21,099 nt of DNA from CALAZP01 sp041164265 (GTDB lineage Bacteria; Bacteroidota; Bacteroidia; Chitinophagales; Saprospiraceae): positions 1 through 21,099 of the forward strand of contig JBEAPR010000084.1 of the NCBI GenBank assembly GCA_041164265.1. The letters run 5' to 3'. Each line of letters begins with the position of its first letter. Positions within the stretch are counted from its first letter, which is position 1. Position numbers and translations under genes: made by a program. The notes under the pieces were generated by a model that saw only the letters and a list, made by a program, of their open reading frames with translations, was not told the DNA's origin and did not search any database. Shown in pieces: positions 8,201-14,836 of the stretch.

Positions 8201-8808
8201 AGGTTACTGGAATATATATCAGCGGTCATCCTTTGGATATTTATAGAGCTGAAATCAAGCACCACACTACTTGTGGGATTGAACAAATGGAGCAAAATGC
8301 ATTTAGAGGCTTAATCTCAATAGCGGGACTGGTAACCGAAGTTAACCATCGGGTGAGTAAGAATGGAAATGGTTTTGCTTTCTTTGAAATTCAAGATTTT
8401 CAAAGTGGAAAAGAATTCAGAATTTTTGGGGAGGATTATCAAAAATTCAAACATTTAATTGATTTGGGTAAGGCTCTGTACCTAAAAGGTAAATTTCAGA
8501 AAGGATGGAAAGGCGATGGATTTGAATTTAAAATTGTAGATATTCGATTTTTAGAAACCATTGGGAGGGAAAAAACTATTGGAATTTCTATTAGAATTCC
8601 TATGCAGTTTCTCGATGAAAATTTACTTCAAAGAATAAACGAAATGGCCACTAATAAGCCTGGACCTCATTTTCTCAAATTTGAATTATTCGAACCCGGG
8701 CTCAATGAACCACTAAGGATGATTTCTAACACCAAGAAAATTATGGCTGATAGTGAGTTTATAGAAGCCTTAGAAAATATGAAATTAGATTATGTATTAG
8801 AATCTTAA
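5272..8808 (+). CDS. dnaE: DNA polymerase III, alpha subunit
   Basis: DnaE (1178 aa, full family length) is the catalytic subunit of the replicative polymerase. An N-terminal PHP domain has its metal-binding motif I intact (FVHLHCHTQYSLLDG, H8 and H10) along with LTDHGNM (D41, H42) and IIATNDAHYV. The C-family palm holds the catalytic aspartates in MPDIDIDFDDEG (D409, D411) and LLKMDFLGLKTL (D581). GPGRGSAAGSAVAYCLG, NTGIHACGVVI, MNALYRPGPLEYIPNFIARKHG, YGITVYQEQVMLLSQKLAGFTKGEADVLRKAMGKK and FNKSHSTCYAFIAFQTAYLK are canonical. A short SISLFG at about 943-948 resembles a sliding-clamp-binding peptide, and an OB fold follows at about 1012-1085. The ATG lies 10 nt after glpF, so read-through from the glycerol operon is likely, with a possible own promoter inside glpF. 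The gene ends 1 nt from the convergent small gene's stop. Confidence 0.98.
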   Translation: MADFVHLHCHTQYSLLDGASDIATLMKKAQLDGQKGVALTDHGNMFGAFKFVSEAHKHGLKPIIGCEFYLVEDRHRQTFSRANGEQDIRYHQLLLAKNQKGYENLSKLCSLGFIEGLYGKYPRIDKELIEKYHEGLIATSCCIGAEIPQALLNGKYEEAEKKLKWWLDLFGKDYYVELQRHKGLMNIDGLGVSQEDVNQELIKLANKYELPIIATNDAHYVEEEDWKPHDILLCVNTNSLIEETSRFKFPSSDFFLKTKEEMNAVFEDIPEALDNTLEIYDKIEDLNLERDVLLPAFPIPSNFANQEAYLRHLTYEGAKARYGDGVLQVKERIDFELEVIEKSGYAGYFLIVQDFTNTARKMGVAVGPGRGSAAGSAVAYCLGITNVDPIKYDLLFERFLNPERISMPDIDIDFDDEGRQKVLDYVIEKYGRNQVAQIVTYGTMAAKMSLRDVGRVMNIPLSEVDRVAKTFPTHLKANLQNVLAEKDIDSGLKSVLNQEEVEKTYQFRKLSENNDAIGEMIRTAKKLEGSVRNTGIHACGVVITPDEITKYVPVKIDKGSDILVTQFDNSVAESAGLLKMDFLGLKTLTIIKDAVRIVEEVYGKVIDIEKIPLEDELTYELFQRGDTVGIFQYESAGMQKYLKDLMPTAFEDLIAMNALYRPGPLEYIPNFIARKHGREAIEYDLPAMEEFLSETYGITVYQEQVMLLSQKLAGFTKGEADVLRKAMGKKKRDLIDQLYPKFLEGGTLKGHPEKTLQKIWKDWEAFASYAFNKSHSTCYAFIAFQTAYLKSHFPGAFMASVLTHNKNDISKVTFFLRECKRMGIEVLGPDINESQSDFSVNNSGKIRFGLSALKGVGEGPVSEILEERNNNGFFNSFFDLMRRLSLKAVNKKVVESLVLGGAFDCFNNIHRAVYFAPSEKYDSLLEHGLKYGQAYQNQKAEASISLFGDSTEVMIPEPHYPETTPWSLVEQLNREKEVTGIYISGHPLDIYRAEIKHHTTCGIEQMEQNAFRGLISIAGLVTEVNHRVSKNGNGFAFFEIQDFQSGKEFRIFGEDYQKFKHLIDLGKALYLKGKFQKGWKGDGFEFKIVDIRFLETIGREKTIGISIRIPMQFLDENLLQRINEMATNKPGPHFLKFELFEPGLNEPLRMISNTKKIMADSEFIEALENMKLDYVLES

Positions 8809-8809
8809 A

Positions 8810-8965
8810 TTACATTACTCTTAAGGACTTTACCAAGTAGGTAAGAGAAAAAGGAAGTGCCAACCAAAACCATTCATTTACATATATCAACATTAATACT
8901 AAAATAACAGTAGAGGCAAGAAATAAAACCCAATCCATTAGGTTAGATTTATTAGATGTGTCCAT
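8810..8965 (-). CDS. Small two-helix membrane protein, 51 aa, function unknown
   Basis: The gap between dnaE and the HAD gene holds a minus-strand frame of 51 codons from ATG (8965-8963) to TAA (8812-8810). The product has a short polar start (MDTSNKSNL), a hydrophobic segment at residues 12-29 (WVLFLASTVILVLMLIYV), an aromatic turn (N30, E31, W32, W34) with a second hydrophobic segment to about 45 broken by P38, and a basic end (K46, R49). That layout suits an inner-membrane hairpin with positive charges at the C-terminal edge. It follows the HAD gene on the same strand after 49 nt, so it is probably the third gene of that operon, and its stop lies 1 nt from the dnaE stop. An internal ATG at residue 10 is an alternative start. 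I recognise no family. A chance frame this hydrophobic and this snugly placed is possible but less likely than a real gene. Confidence 0.55.
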   Translation of the reverse strand: MDTSNKSNLMDWVLFLASTVILVLMLIYVNEWFWLALPFSLTYLVKSLRVM

Positions 8966-9014
8966 GGATTCAATTATTTTTTTGCAATAATACGAAAAGT
9001 AAATTTTGGAAGTA

Positions 9015-9626
9015 CTATATAATTTGTAGCACCGATAGTTTTTCTTTTAAATCGATAGGATCTTTAAAATGTATGGTGTTTAAACCTACTTCTTCAGCTG
9101 CCTTTATGTTTCTTAAGTTATCATCAATAAATACGGCTTTATCAGGGATGATATCAAACTTTTCAAAAAGAAGGTGATAAATTTTGTGATCTGGCTTTTT
9201 GAGTCCTTCTTGACCAGAAACTAAGACTCCCTCAAAATGATGGAGAAAGTCGAATAATTTTAAAGCGGTTGGCCAGGTTTCAGCAGACCAATTGGTCAAA
9301 GCGTAAAGCCTGTGAATTTTGTTATGATACAACTGATTTAAAATTTCGACAGAACCCCAAATAGGACCACTTAACATTTCTTCCCAACGATCGTAATAAG
9401 CTTTAATTTCTTCTGAATATTCGGGGTGCTTGGTGATGAGCCAATCGGTACCTTCTTTTATAGTTCTGCCTCCATCTTGTTGTTCATTCCAATCCAAGGT
9501 ACAAATCTCATCAATGAAAGACCGCGCTTTTTTTGGGTTTTCAAAAATTTTGTTGTATAGATATAAAGGATTCCAGTCAATGAGAACTCCTCCTAGATCA
9601 AATACTACTGTTTCAATATTCTTCAT
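9015..9626 (-). CDS. HAD-superfamily hydrolase (YihX / haloacid-dehalogenase-like subfamily)
   Basis: This 203-aa cytosolic protein belongs to the HAD superfamily, most of whose bacterial members are small-molecule phosphatases. Motif I is VVFDLGGVLIDWN with the nucleophile D10; the usual second Asp (DxD) is a Gly, as in the YihX and haloacid-dehalogenase branches. Motif II is YALTNWSAETWP, motif III the lysine in GQEGLKKPDHKIY, and motif IV VFIDDNLRNIKAAEEVG. The helical cap of subclass I lies between motifs I and II. The missing motif I Asp leaves two readings: a sugar-phosphate phosphatase like YihX, which also has DLGNV, or a dehalogenase-type enzyme; the substrate cannot be read from sequence. 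Its ATG overlaps the permease stop by 4 nt (ATGA on the minus strand), so the two are probably translated together, and a small membrane protein follows 49 nt after it. Confidence 0.93.
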   Translation of the reverse strand: MKNIETVVFDLGGVLIDWNPLYLYNKIFENPKKARSFIDEICTLDWNEQQDGGRTIKEGTDWLITKHPEYSEEIKAYYDRWEEMLSGPIWGSVEILNQLYHNKIHRLYALTNWSAETWPTALKLFDFLHHFEGVLVSGQEGLKKPDHKIYHLLFEKFDIIPDKAVFIDDNLRNIKAAEEVGLNTIHFKDPIDLKEKLSVLQII

Positions 9627-10942
9627 AAAGCAATTCTTTCTCTTTTTAGTTTATATAAAAGAATGATTCCAGCAATAAAAAATATCGCTTGAAATAAAAT
9701 ACTGATTCTCATATTACCAAATAGTTGGTCTATAAACCCAAAAATAAAAGTACCCAATACTATAGCTATTTTCTCTAACACATCGTAAAAACTAAAATAG
9801 GAGGTAACATCTTTCGTTTGTTCAGGTACTAATTTAGCATAGGTGGAACGAGAGAGGGCTTGAATGCCACCCATTAGTAATCCAACAAAACCAGACATGA
9901 TATAAAAGTAAAATTGTTCGTAAACAAAGGAAGCGGCAAAGCAAACAGACATCCAGGAAAATAGCATGAGTAAAATCGCATTAATATTGCCCATTTTTTT
10001 TGATAAAAAGGCAAATAAATAACCACCAGCGATTCCTAAAATCTGTAAAACCAAAATAACCGTTATCAATTGACTAGTGCCAAATGCTAATTCTTTTTCG
10101 GCAAAAGTGGCGGCTAAAAATAATAAGGTTTGAACACCTGCGCTGTAAAAGAAAAAGGAAAGCAGAAAGACCTTTATATCCCTTCTGGTTTTTACTTCAT
10201 TCCAAACTTTTTTAAGTTCTCTGGTTCCCCGCTTTAAAAACTCTCTTTTGAATGGTGTTTTAGAATCTCTAGGTAATTTGGTAAAGGGAATCAAAGCAAA
10301 TCCAATCCACCAAAGGCCAACCATCAAAAACGAAAGCCTTGTCGCAATTTGAACACTCTTAAGTCCAAAATATTCAAAATTTAGAATAATAGCTAGATTG
10401 ATAATCAACAAAATTACACTCCCGATATACCCATAGGCATAACCTTTAGCACTAGTTTGATCATAATGGTCAGAGCTAACTATATCATGTAAATAAGAGT
10501 TGTAAAATACCAATCCACCTGAGAATCCTATTAAGGCTAGTATAAACGCTATAGTTCCAAACCATAAATTATCCATACCGGTAAATAGAAATAGTGCAAT
10601 ACAAGAAGAACTACCCAATACCGTAAAAATCCTAAGAAAAAACATTCTTCTACCACCTGAATCCGCTATTCCTGAAAGTAGTGGAGAAAGCAGCGCAATA
10701 ACCAAATAAGAAAATGATATCGCATAAGCATATAAAGCACTATTGGAAATTTGCCAACCCCACAAGGGAATAGTTGCTTCCGTAACGGAAATAAAATAAG
10801 ACGGGAAAATCGCTACAGTGATGACTAGTGCAAAGGCTGAATTAGCCCAATCATAGAAAGACCAGGCAGTAATGGTTTTCTTATTATTAATGAGAATCCC
10901 TGTCGTTGGATTAATACTTGGAATTAGGTGTTGCTCCTTCAT
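9623..10942 (-). CDS. MFS permease of the UMF1 / Atg22-like family
   Basis: A 439-aa inner-membrane transporter with about 12 hydrophobic helices. The diagnostic feature is the N-terminal TAWSFYDWANSAFALVITV (from about residue 25), the signature of UMF1-family permeases (bacterial YxiO type; the fungal relative Atg22 exports vacuolar amino acids). A mid-protein cytoplasmic loop (about 220-260) is rich in Lys and Arg, as usual for MFS proteins between helices 6 and 7. GLLMGGIQALSRSTYAKLVPE is the other well-conserved family block. Substrate and direction are not established for most bacterial members. The gene begins the minus-strand unit MFS-HAD-small protein and is divergent from the MocA-like gene across only 36 bp; I found no convincing minus-strand promoter there, so it may sit inside the first codons of the divergent gene. 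Confidence 0.93.
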   Translation of the reverse strand: MKEQHLIPSINPTTGILINNKKTITAWSFYDWANSAFALVITVAIFPSYFISVTEATIPLWGWQISNSALYAYAISFSYLVIALLSPLLSGIADSGGRRMFFLRIFTVLGSSSCIALFLFTGMDNLWFGTIAFILALIGFSGGLVFYNSYLHDIVSSDHYDQTSAKGYAYGYIGSVILLIINLAIILNFEYFGLKSVQIATRLSFLMVGLWWIGFALIPFTKLPRDSKTPFKREFLKRGTRELKKVWNEVKTRRDIKVFLLSFFFYSAGVQTLLFLAATFAEKELAFGTSQLITVILVLQILGIAGGYLFAFLSKKMGNINAILLMLFSWMSVCFAASFVYEQFYFYIMSGFVGLLMGGIQALSRSTYAKLVPEQTKDVTSYFSFYDVLEKIAIVLGTFIFGFIDQLFGNMRISILFQAIFFIAGIILLYKLKRERIAL

Positions 10943-10978
10943 AACAAATCCTTATTTTGAACCAAGATAAATAATCTG

Positions 10979-11563
10979 ATGGGAAATTTGGTTAGTATCA
11001 TTCTTGCAGCCGGAAAAGCCAGTCGTATGGGAGCGCCCAAACAGTTGCTTCCTTATGGAGGGAAAACAGTTATAGAAAAAATGGTTGAATTAACCACAAC
11101 TCTACCCAATACCCGTACTTTAGTGGTAACAGGAGCCTATCAGAAAGAGGTGGAAGTAAAACTATTGAGTTATCCAGTTGGTGTTATCTATAATTCTAAT
11201 TGGCAAACTGGTATGGGAAGTTCAATTGCCGCTGGTGTAAACGCTGCGGAAAAGGAAAACCCAGATGGAGTCATTATCATTTTAGCGGATCAATTGGCTA
11301 TTCAAAAAGAGCATTTGATGGGTTTAATTGAAACTTTTTACCAAAAGAATGAGCAGTATTGTGTTTGTTCTTTCTATAAAAAAATAAAAGGAGTCCCAGC
11401 ACTTTTTCCCAAACATTGGTTTGGTTTTTTAAAGAACTTAACAGGAGATCAAGGGGCCAGAAAATTATTGAATGAAAGATCGAAAGATGCGCTGGCTCTT
11501 CCTTTAGCCGAAGCTGCTATAGATATTGATACTCCCAAAGATTGGCAAGATTTTATCAGTTAA
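10979..11563 (+). CDS. MobA/MocA-like nucleotidyltransferase (NTP_transf_3 family)
   Basis: A 194-aa cytosolic protein with the nucleotidyltransferase Rossmann-like fold. VSIILAAGKASRMGAPKQLLPYGGKTVIE (residues about 5-33) is the NTP-binding loop with its essential Arg and Lys. YNSNWQTGMGSSIAAGVNAA and VIIILADQLAI (a metal-binding Asp in the position of the GDxP motif) match the MocA/MobA-like group, as does VPALFPKHWF and LTGDQGARKLL. Homologues transfer CMP or GMP to molybdopterin. However, no XdhC, xanthine-dehydrogenase-type or moa/moe gene is in view, so the molybdenum-cofactor role is inference only. The start ATG is the first in frame after the 36-bp divergent spacer. A poor promoter match (TTG 10931-10933, N18, TTATTTTG 10952-10959) lies upstream. 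A TetR gene follows after about 98 nt. Confidence 0.88.
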   Translation: MGNLVSIILAAGKASRMGAPKQLLPYGGKTVIEKMVELTTTLPNTRTLVVTGAYQKEVEVKLLSYPVGVIYNSNWQTGMGSSIAAGVNAAEKENPDGVIIILADQLAIQKEHLMGLIETFYQKNEQYCVCSFYKKIKGVPALFPKHWFGFLKNLTGDQGARKLLNERSKDALALPLAEAAIDIDTPKDWQDFIS

Positions 11564-11595
11564 AATCTTGCATTAGTCTAAACTTTAAAAAAAAC

Positions 11596-11625
11596 TTGGG
11601 AAACTTTCAAACAATTATAAGTTTT
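11596..11625 (+). promoter_or_regulatory. Probable promoter of the tetR-efflux operon, with inverted repeat
   Basis: TTG at 11596-11598, a 19-nt spacer and TAAGTTTT at 11618-11625 match TTG-N19-TAnnTTTG with one mismatch. Transcription would start near 11632, about 30 nt before the proposed TTG start of the regulator. AAAACTT (11591-11597) and AAGTTTT (11619-11625) are inverted repeats, and AAACTT at 11601-11606 repeats the left arm, so a dimeric repressor could cover both promoter elements. Operator function is inferred. Confidence 0.5.
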
Positions 11626-11661
11626 CTAGGTTTACGAGGGATTAACCCAAACAAATTAACA

Positions 11662-12276
11662 TTGGATTTAAAAGTTCAGATTCTGGACAAAGCGTTCGAG
11701 CTTTTTACAAAGTTTGGAATTAAAAGTGTTTCCATGGATGACCTATCCTACGAATTAGGTATTTCCAAAAAGACCCTTTATCAGGCCATTTGTAATAAGA
11801 ATGAGCTAATCGAAAAAATTTTTGCCACTCAAATTCAGAAAGAAAAAGAAATTCTGGAACAGACCACTTCTCAATCTGCCGATGCAATCGAAGAATTACT
11901 CTTGATAACCCAGAGGAAGATTGATATCCTTAAGAAACTATCACAGAGTACCATTTTTGATTTAAAAAAATACCACAAAAGCACCTGGAATTCCATCGAG
12001 TCCCTGCATCAAAAATATATGCTGGAAATTTTGATCAAGAACCTCAAAAAGGGCATTTCTCAAGGTTTGTACAGAAATAATCTCAATCCAGAAATTACAG
12101 CTAGAATACATTTAGGCCAATCTTTAGCCATAATGGACGGAAGATTATTTCCCAAGAACTTTCCTCATTTTAGTCAGGTACCCCTTCAAGCTATGGAATG
12201 TCATTTAAGAGGAATTGTAACTGAAAAGGGTTTGGAGGTATTTAACTTGAAAATGAAAGAATTTTTAAAGAATTAA
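11662..12276 (+). CDS. TetR/AcrR-family transcriptional regulator, probable TTG start
   Basis: A 204-aa TetR-type repressor that probably controls the efflux genes behind it. The N-terminal DNA-binding domain reads LDLKVQILDKAFELFTKFGIKSVSMDDLSYELGISKKTLYQ, with the HTH in SMDDLSYELGISKKTLYQAI and the usual NKNELIEKIF helix after it. The C-terminal ligand-binding half is helical and not diagnostic. No ATG precedes the HTH in frame; the first ATG would cut it. The reading frame stays open back to 11542, overlapping the previous gene, but that extension (low complexity, covering a promoter match) does not look like protein. TTG at 11662 places the start where TetR proteins normally begin. The tolC gene follows after 20 nt, so regulator and pump are probably one transcript with autoregulation. 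Family is firm; the exact start is likely but not certain. Confidence 0.9.
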   Translation: MDLKVQILDKAFELFTKFGIKSVSMDDLSYELGISKKTLYQAICNKNELIEKIFATQIQKEKEILEQTTSQSADAIEELLLITQRKIDILKKLSQSTIFDLKKYHKSTWNSIESLHQKYMLEILIKNLKKGISQGLYRNNLNPEITARIHLGQSLAIMDGRLFPKNFPHFSQVPLQAMECHLRGIVTEKGLEVFNLKMKEFLKN

Positions 12277-12296
12277 ACACACTAAATATTAAATCA

Positions 12297-13646
12297 ATGC
12301 ACCGGCTTATTTTTTATGCTCTTTTGGTACCCTATGTTGTCCTTTTTTTACCAGGGCAATTGAAGGCACAAGATCCGCCAACTTTCACTTTAGAGGAAGC
12401 AATTGCGCAAGCACTTCAAGAGAATATTGAAATAAAAAATGCTAAACTAGAAATAGTGGATGCAGATTATTTAATTGTTGAAAGAAGGGCTTGGGGCCTT
12501 CCCCAAATAAGTGCTAATGTTAATTTTCAACAATATTTTCAGGTACCCAAACAACCTTTACCCGAGCCGTTTGTGCTTTTAATTCAAAGTTTAAATCCAG
12601 GTCAAGAGGTCAACCGTGAAGCGTCTTTTTTTCTGAGGAATAATTTTAGTCCTACCATAACGGCCGAAACGGTTTTATTTGATGGGACTTATTTTGTTGG
12701 ATTACAAGCAGCCAGAGCATATAAAAAGTACGCTCTTCAAGAATTTGAGACTAAAGTCAAACAGGTGAAAGAATCGGTTACAGATGCATTTTTGCCAGTG
12801 GTTTTGCTTCAAGAAAATATCTTACTACTCGAAAAAAATATAGAAAGTCTTCAAAAAATTGTTCTTGAGACTCAAGTTTTATTTGAGAATGGTTTTGTAG
12901 AAAAATTGGATGTAGATAGGCAGCTTTTATCATTGGCTAACTTGGAAGTAGAAAGAGATAATTTAAACCATCAATTCGAAGGAGCATTGAATGGATTAAA
13001 ATTAGCCATTGGGCTTCCTCAACCTACTCCCTTAGGTATTGAGTCTGATTTAGAGGACTTAATCCTTCCTGAATTTGACCAGTGGAAATCTGAAAATTCA
13101 AAAGTGGAGGTAAGGCCTGAATTTCAATTGGCTCAAACTGGCATTGAATTGAATGAAATGAATGTGAAGAATTTTAAAGCTGGCTACTTACCCAGTATCA
13201 GATTGTTTGGTTCTTATTCTCAGAATTACCAAGGCGATAATTTCAACGATGGCTTTTGGGCTCCTACAGGAGTATTTGGATTTAGAATAAATATACCCAT
13301 TTTTGATGGTTTGGATAAAAAAGCAAAGATTGGTAGAGCCAGAGTTGATTTAGAGCAAGCTCAAAATCAATTACATCAGTTAAAGAATTTGGTTAATGTT
13401 GAAGTAGAAAATGCAAAAGAAGTGTTAACTGGAGCTCAAAAAAGATATGAAAATCAGTTATCCAATTTAGCCCTTGCGAAAAGAATCTATGAAACCACGC
13501 TTATAAAATATAAGGAAGGAGTCGGCAGTAGTTTGGAGATTATTCAAGCTGAACAATCTTTATATACTACTCAACGAAACTATTTAAATGCGCTATTTGA
13601 TTATGTCAAGGCAGGTCTTGACCTCAAATATGCCTTAGGGAAATAA
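12297..13646 (+). CDS. TolC-family outer-membrane efflux protein
   Basis: This 449-aa protein forms the outer-membrane exit duct of the tripartite pump encoded with it. It begins with a signal peptide (MHRLIFYALLVPYVVLFLPGQLKA, cleavage probably before QDPP), then the OEP opening FTLEEAIAQALQENIEIKNAKLEI. Two OEP repeats follow with long alpha-helical, coiled-coil stretches rich in Gln, Glu, Leu and Asn (about 150-230 and 350-420). LPSIRLFGSYSQNY and FGFRINIPIFDGLDKKAKIGRA are typical beta-barrel and return-helix segments of the second repeat, and YKEGVGSSLEIIQAEQSLYTTQRNYLNALFDYVKAGLDL is the usual C-terminal end. The tetR stop is 20 nt upstream and the adaptor gene 23 nt downstream, so it sits inside the efflux operon. 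Substrate cannot be inferred. Confidence 0.95.
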   Translation: MHRLIFYALLVPYVVLFLPGQLKAQDPPTFTLEEAIAQALQENIEIKNAKLEIVDADYLIVERRAWGLPQISANVNFQQYFQVPKQPLPEPFVLLIQSLNPGQEVNREASFFLRNNFSPTITAETVLFDGTYFVGLQAARAYKKYALQEFETKVKQVKESVTDAFLPVVLLQENILLLEKNIESLQKIVLETQVLFENGFVEKLDVDRQLLSLANLEVERDNLNHQFEGALNGLKLAIGLPQPTPLGIESDLEDLILPEFDQWKSENSKVEVRPEFQLAQTGIELNEMNVKNFKAGYLPSIRLFGSYSQNYQGDNFNDGFWAPTGVFGFRINIPIFDGLDKKAKIGRARVDLEQAQNQLHQLKNLVNVEVENAKEVLTGAQKRYENQLSNLALAKRIYETTLIKYKEGVGSSLEIIQAEQSLYTTQRNYLNALFDYVKAGLDLKYALGK

Positions 13647-13669
13647 TCCAAACTATAAATACCAAACCA

Positions 13670-14821
13670 ATGAAAAAAATATTTAGTTACGTGCTATGCT
13701 CCTTGTTAGCTGTAGGATGTGGAGATGCAAATCAGCCAGCTATAGCTGATATGAACATAGAGGAACAATCTTCTTTTTTAAAAGAAAAGAAAAACCAACT
13801 CAAAGTTTTATCTGATGAAATTGCGGAAATAGAAGCTCAATTAGCAGCGAAGGGTCAAACGTCGGGAAATGAAAGAATCCCAGTGGTGACCACAGTTGAG
13901 GCTGAAGTTGGTGATTTTAATCACTATGTGGAAATCCAGGGAGTGGTCATGGCAGATGATTTAGTTCAGATTACTTCTGAAATTCCAGGAAGAGTAAAAC
14001 AATTATATATTGTAGAAGGAGACAGGGTAAAAAAAGGTCAAAAAATAGCTTCTTTAGACTTGGAATCACTCAACAAACAATTAGAAGAGCTTCAGACAGC
14101 ACTTGAGTTGGCGCGTACAATGTATGAAAAGCAAAAAAGATTATGGGAACAGAAAATTGGATCTGAAATTCAATTTTTAGAAGCTGAAAATGGGGTAAAT
14201 CGATTGGAAAAAAGTATTTCAACTCTAGAATTTCAAATCAGTAAAGGGGTTGTGTTTGCCCCTAAAGGTGGGGTCATTGAGGATGTGTTTCTTCAAACAG
14301 GAGAAATGGCAGGTGGTGGAATGCCTATTGCTCAAATTCTGGATGATAGTAAACTGAGAGTGGAGGGTAATGTTCCAGAAACGCTCCTCAAGGCAGTAGC
14401 AGTAGGAGATCAAGTAGAAGTGGAATTCCCAATATTGGAGGAAAAAGTAAATGGAGTGATTCGTCAAATTGGTCGAGTGATAGATCCTTCTAACAGGACT
14501 TTTAAAGTTGAAATAGACATCCCAAATCAAAAATGGTTAAAACCGAACTTACTTGCATTTATAATGATTAATGATTACACAGAACAAGACGTTTTAAAAG
14601 TTCCATTAGATTTAGTTCAACAGGATGTTAGTGGTGATAGATATATAATGGTTATTGCAGAAAAAGGAGGTGAGCACCTAGCGGTAAAAAAAGTGGTGAA
14701 AACAGGACCTTCTTTTGGGGGTGAAATTATAGTGAGATCTGGAATAAATGCTTCGGAAATACTTATTGATGAGGGAGCAAGAAATTTAATTGATGGTCAG
14801 AAAATAGCCTTAGTAGATTAA
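13670..14821 (+). CDS. RND efflux periplasmic adaptor, lipoprotein (HlyD/MFP family)
   Basis: A 383-aa membrane-fusion protein that links the inner-membrane pump to the TolC-type duct. MKKIFSYVLCSLLAVGC ends in a lipobox with C17 as the lipidated residue, so it is probably anchored by lipid and not by a helix. Residues about 32-63 (EEQSSFLKEKKNQL onward) form an extra N-terminal coiled coil before the barrel, not part of the standard AcrA-type layout. The biotinyl-lipoyl half motif GRVKQLYIVEGDRVKKGQKIASLD lies near 105-128, the alpha-helical hairpin at about 130-185, and the second lipoyl half at GVVFAPKGGVIEDVFLQTGEMAGGG. Beta-barrel and membrane-proximal segments (VEVEFPILEEKVNGVIRQIG; KVPLDLVQQD) follow. 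It is 23 nt after tolC and 15 nt before the permease gene. Confidence 0.95.
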   Translation: MKKIFSYVLCSLLAVGCGDANQPAIADMNIEEQSSFLKEKKNQLKVLSDEIAEIEAQLAAKGQTSGNERIPVVTTVEAEVGDFNHYVEIQGVVMADDLVQITSEIPGRVKQLYIVEGDRVKKGQKIASLDLESLNKQLEELQTALELARTMYEKQKRLWEQKIGSEIQFLEAENGVNRLEKSISTLEFQISKGVVFAPKGGVIEDVFLQTGEMAGGGMPIAQILDDSKLRVEGNVPETLLKAVAVGDQVEVEFPILEEKVNGVIRQIGRVIDPSNRTFKVEIDIPNQKWLKPNLLAFIMINDYTEQDVLKVPLDLVQQDVSGDRYIMVIAEKGGEHLAVKKVVKTGPSFGGEIIVRSGINASEILIDEGARNLIDGQKIALVD

Positions 14822-14836
14822 AAAGTAAAAAGAAAA

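Noticed and set aside
8825..8845. Short stem TTACC/GGTAA downstream of dnaE as a terminator
   Set aside because: Only about five to six pairs with no following T-run on either strand, and it lies within the coding part of the small membrane protein.
8956..9177. Plus-strand 73-codon frame across the HAD 3' end
   Set aside because: It is antisense to a well-supported HAD gene, has a Cys/Phe/Ser-rich composition typical of shadow frames, and overlaps the small minus-strand gene.
10931..10959. TTG-N18-TTATTTTG before the MocA-like gene as a promoter
   Set aside because: The invariant A of TAnnTTTG is missing and the spacer is short; it is mentioned only in the gene entry.
11542..11661. Upstream extension of the TetR frame from TTG 11542, overlapping the MocA-like gene
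   Set aside because: The added 40 residues are low complexity and translate a promoter-like region; TetR proteins normally start about ten residues before the first helix, as TTG 11662 does.
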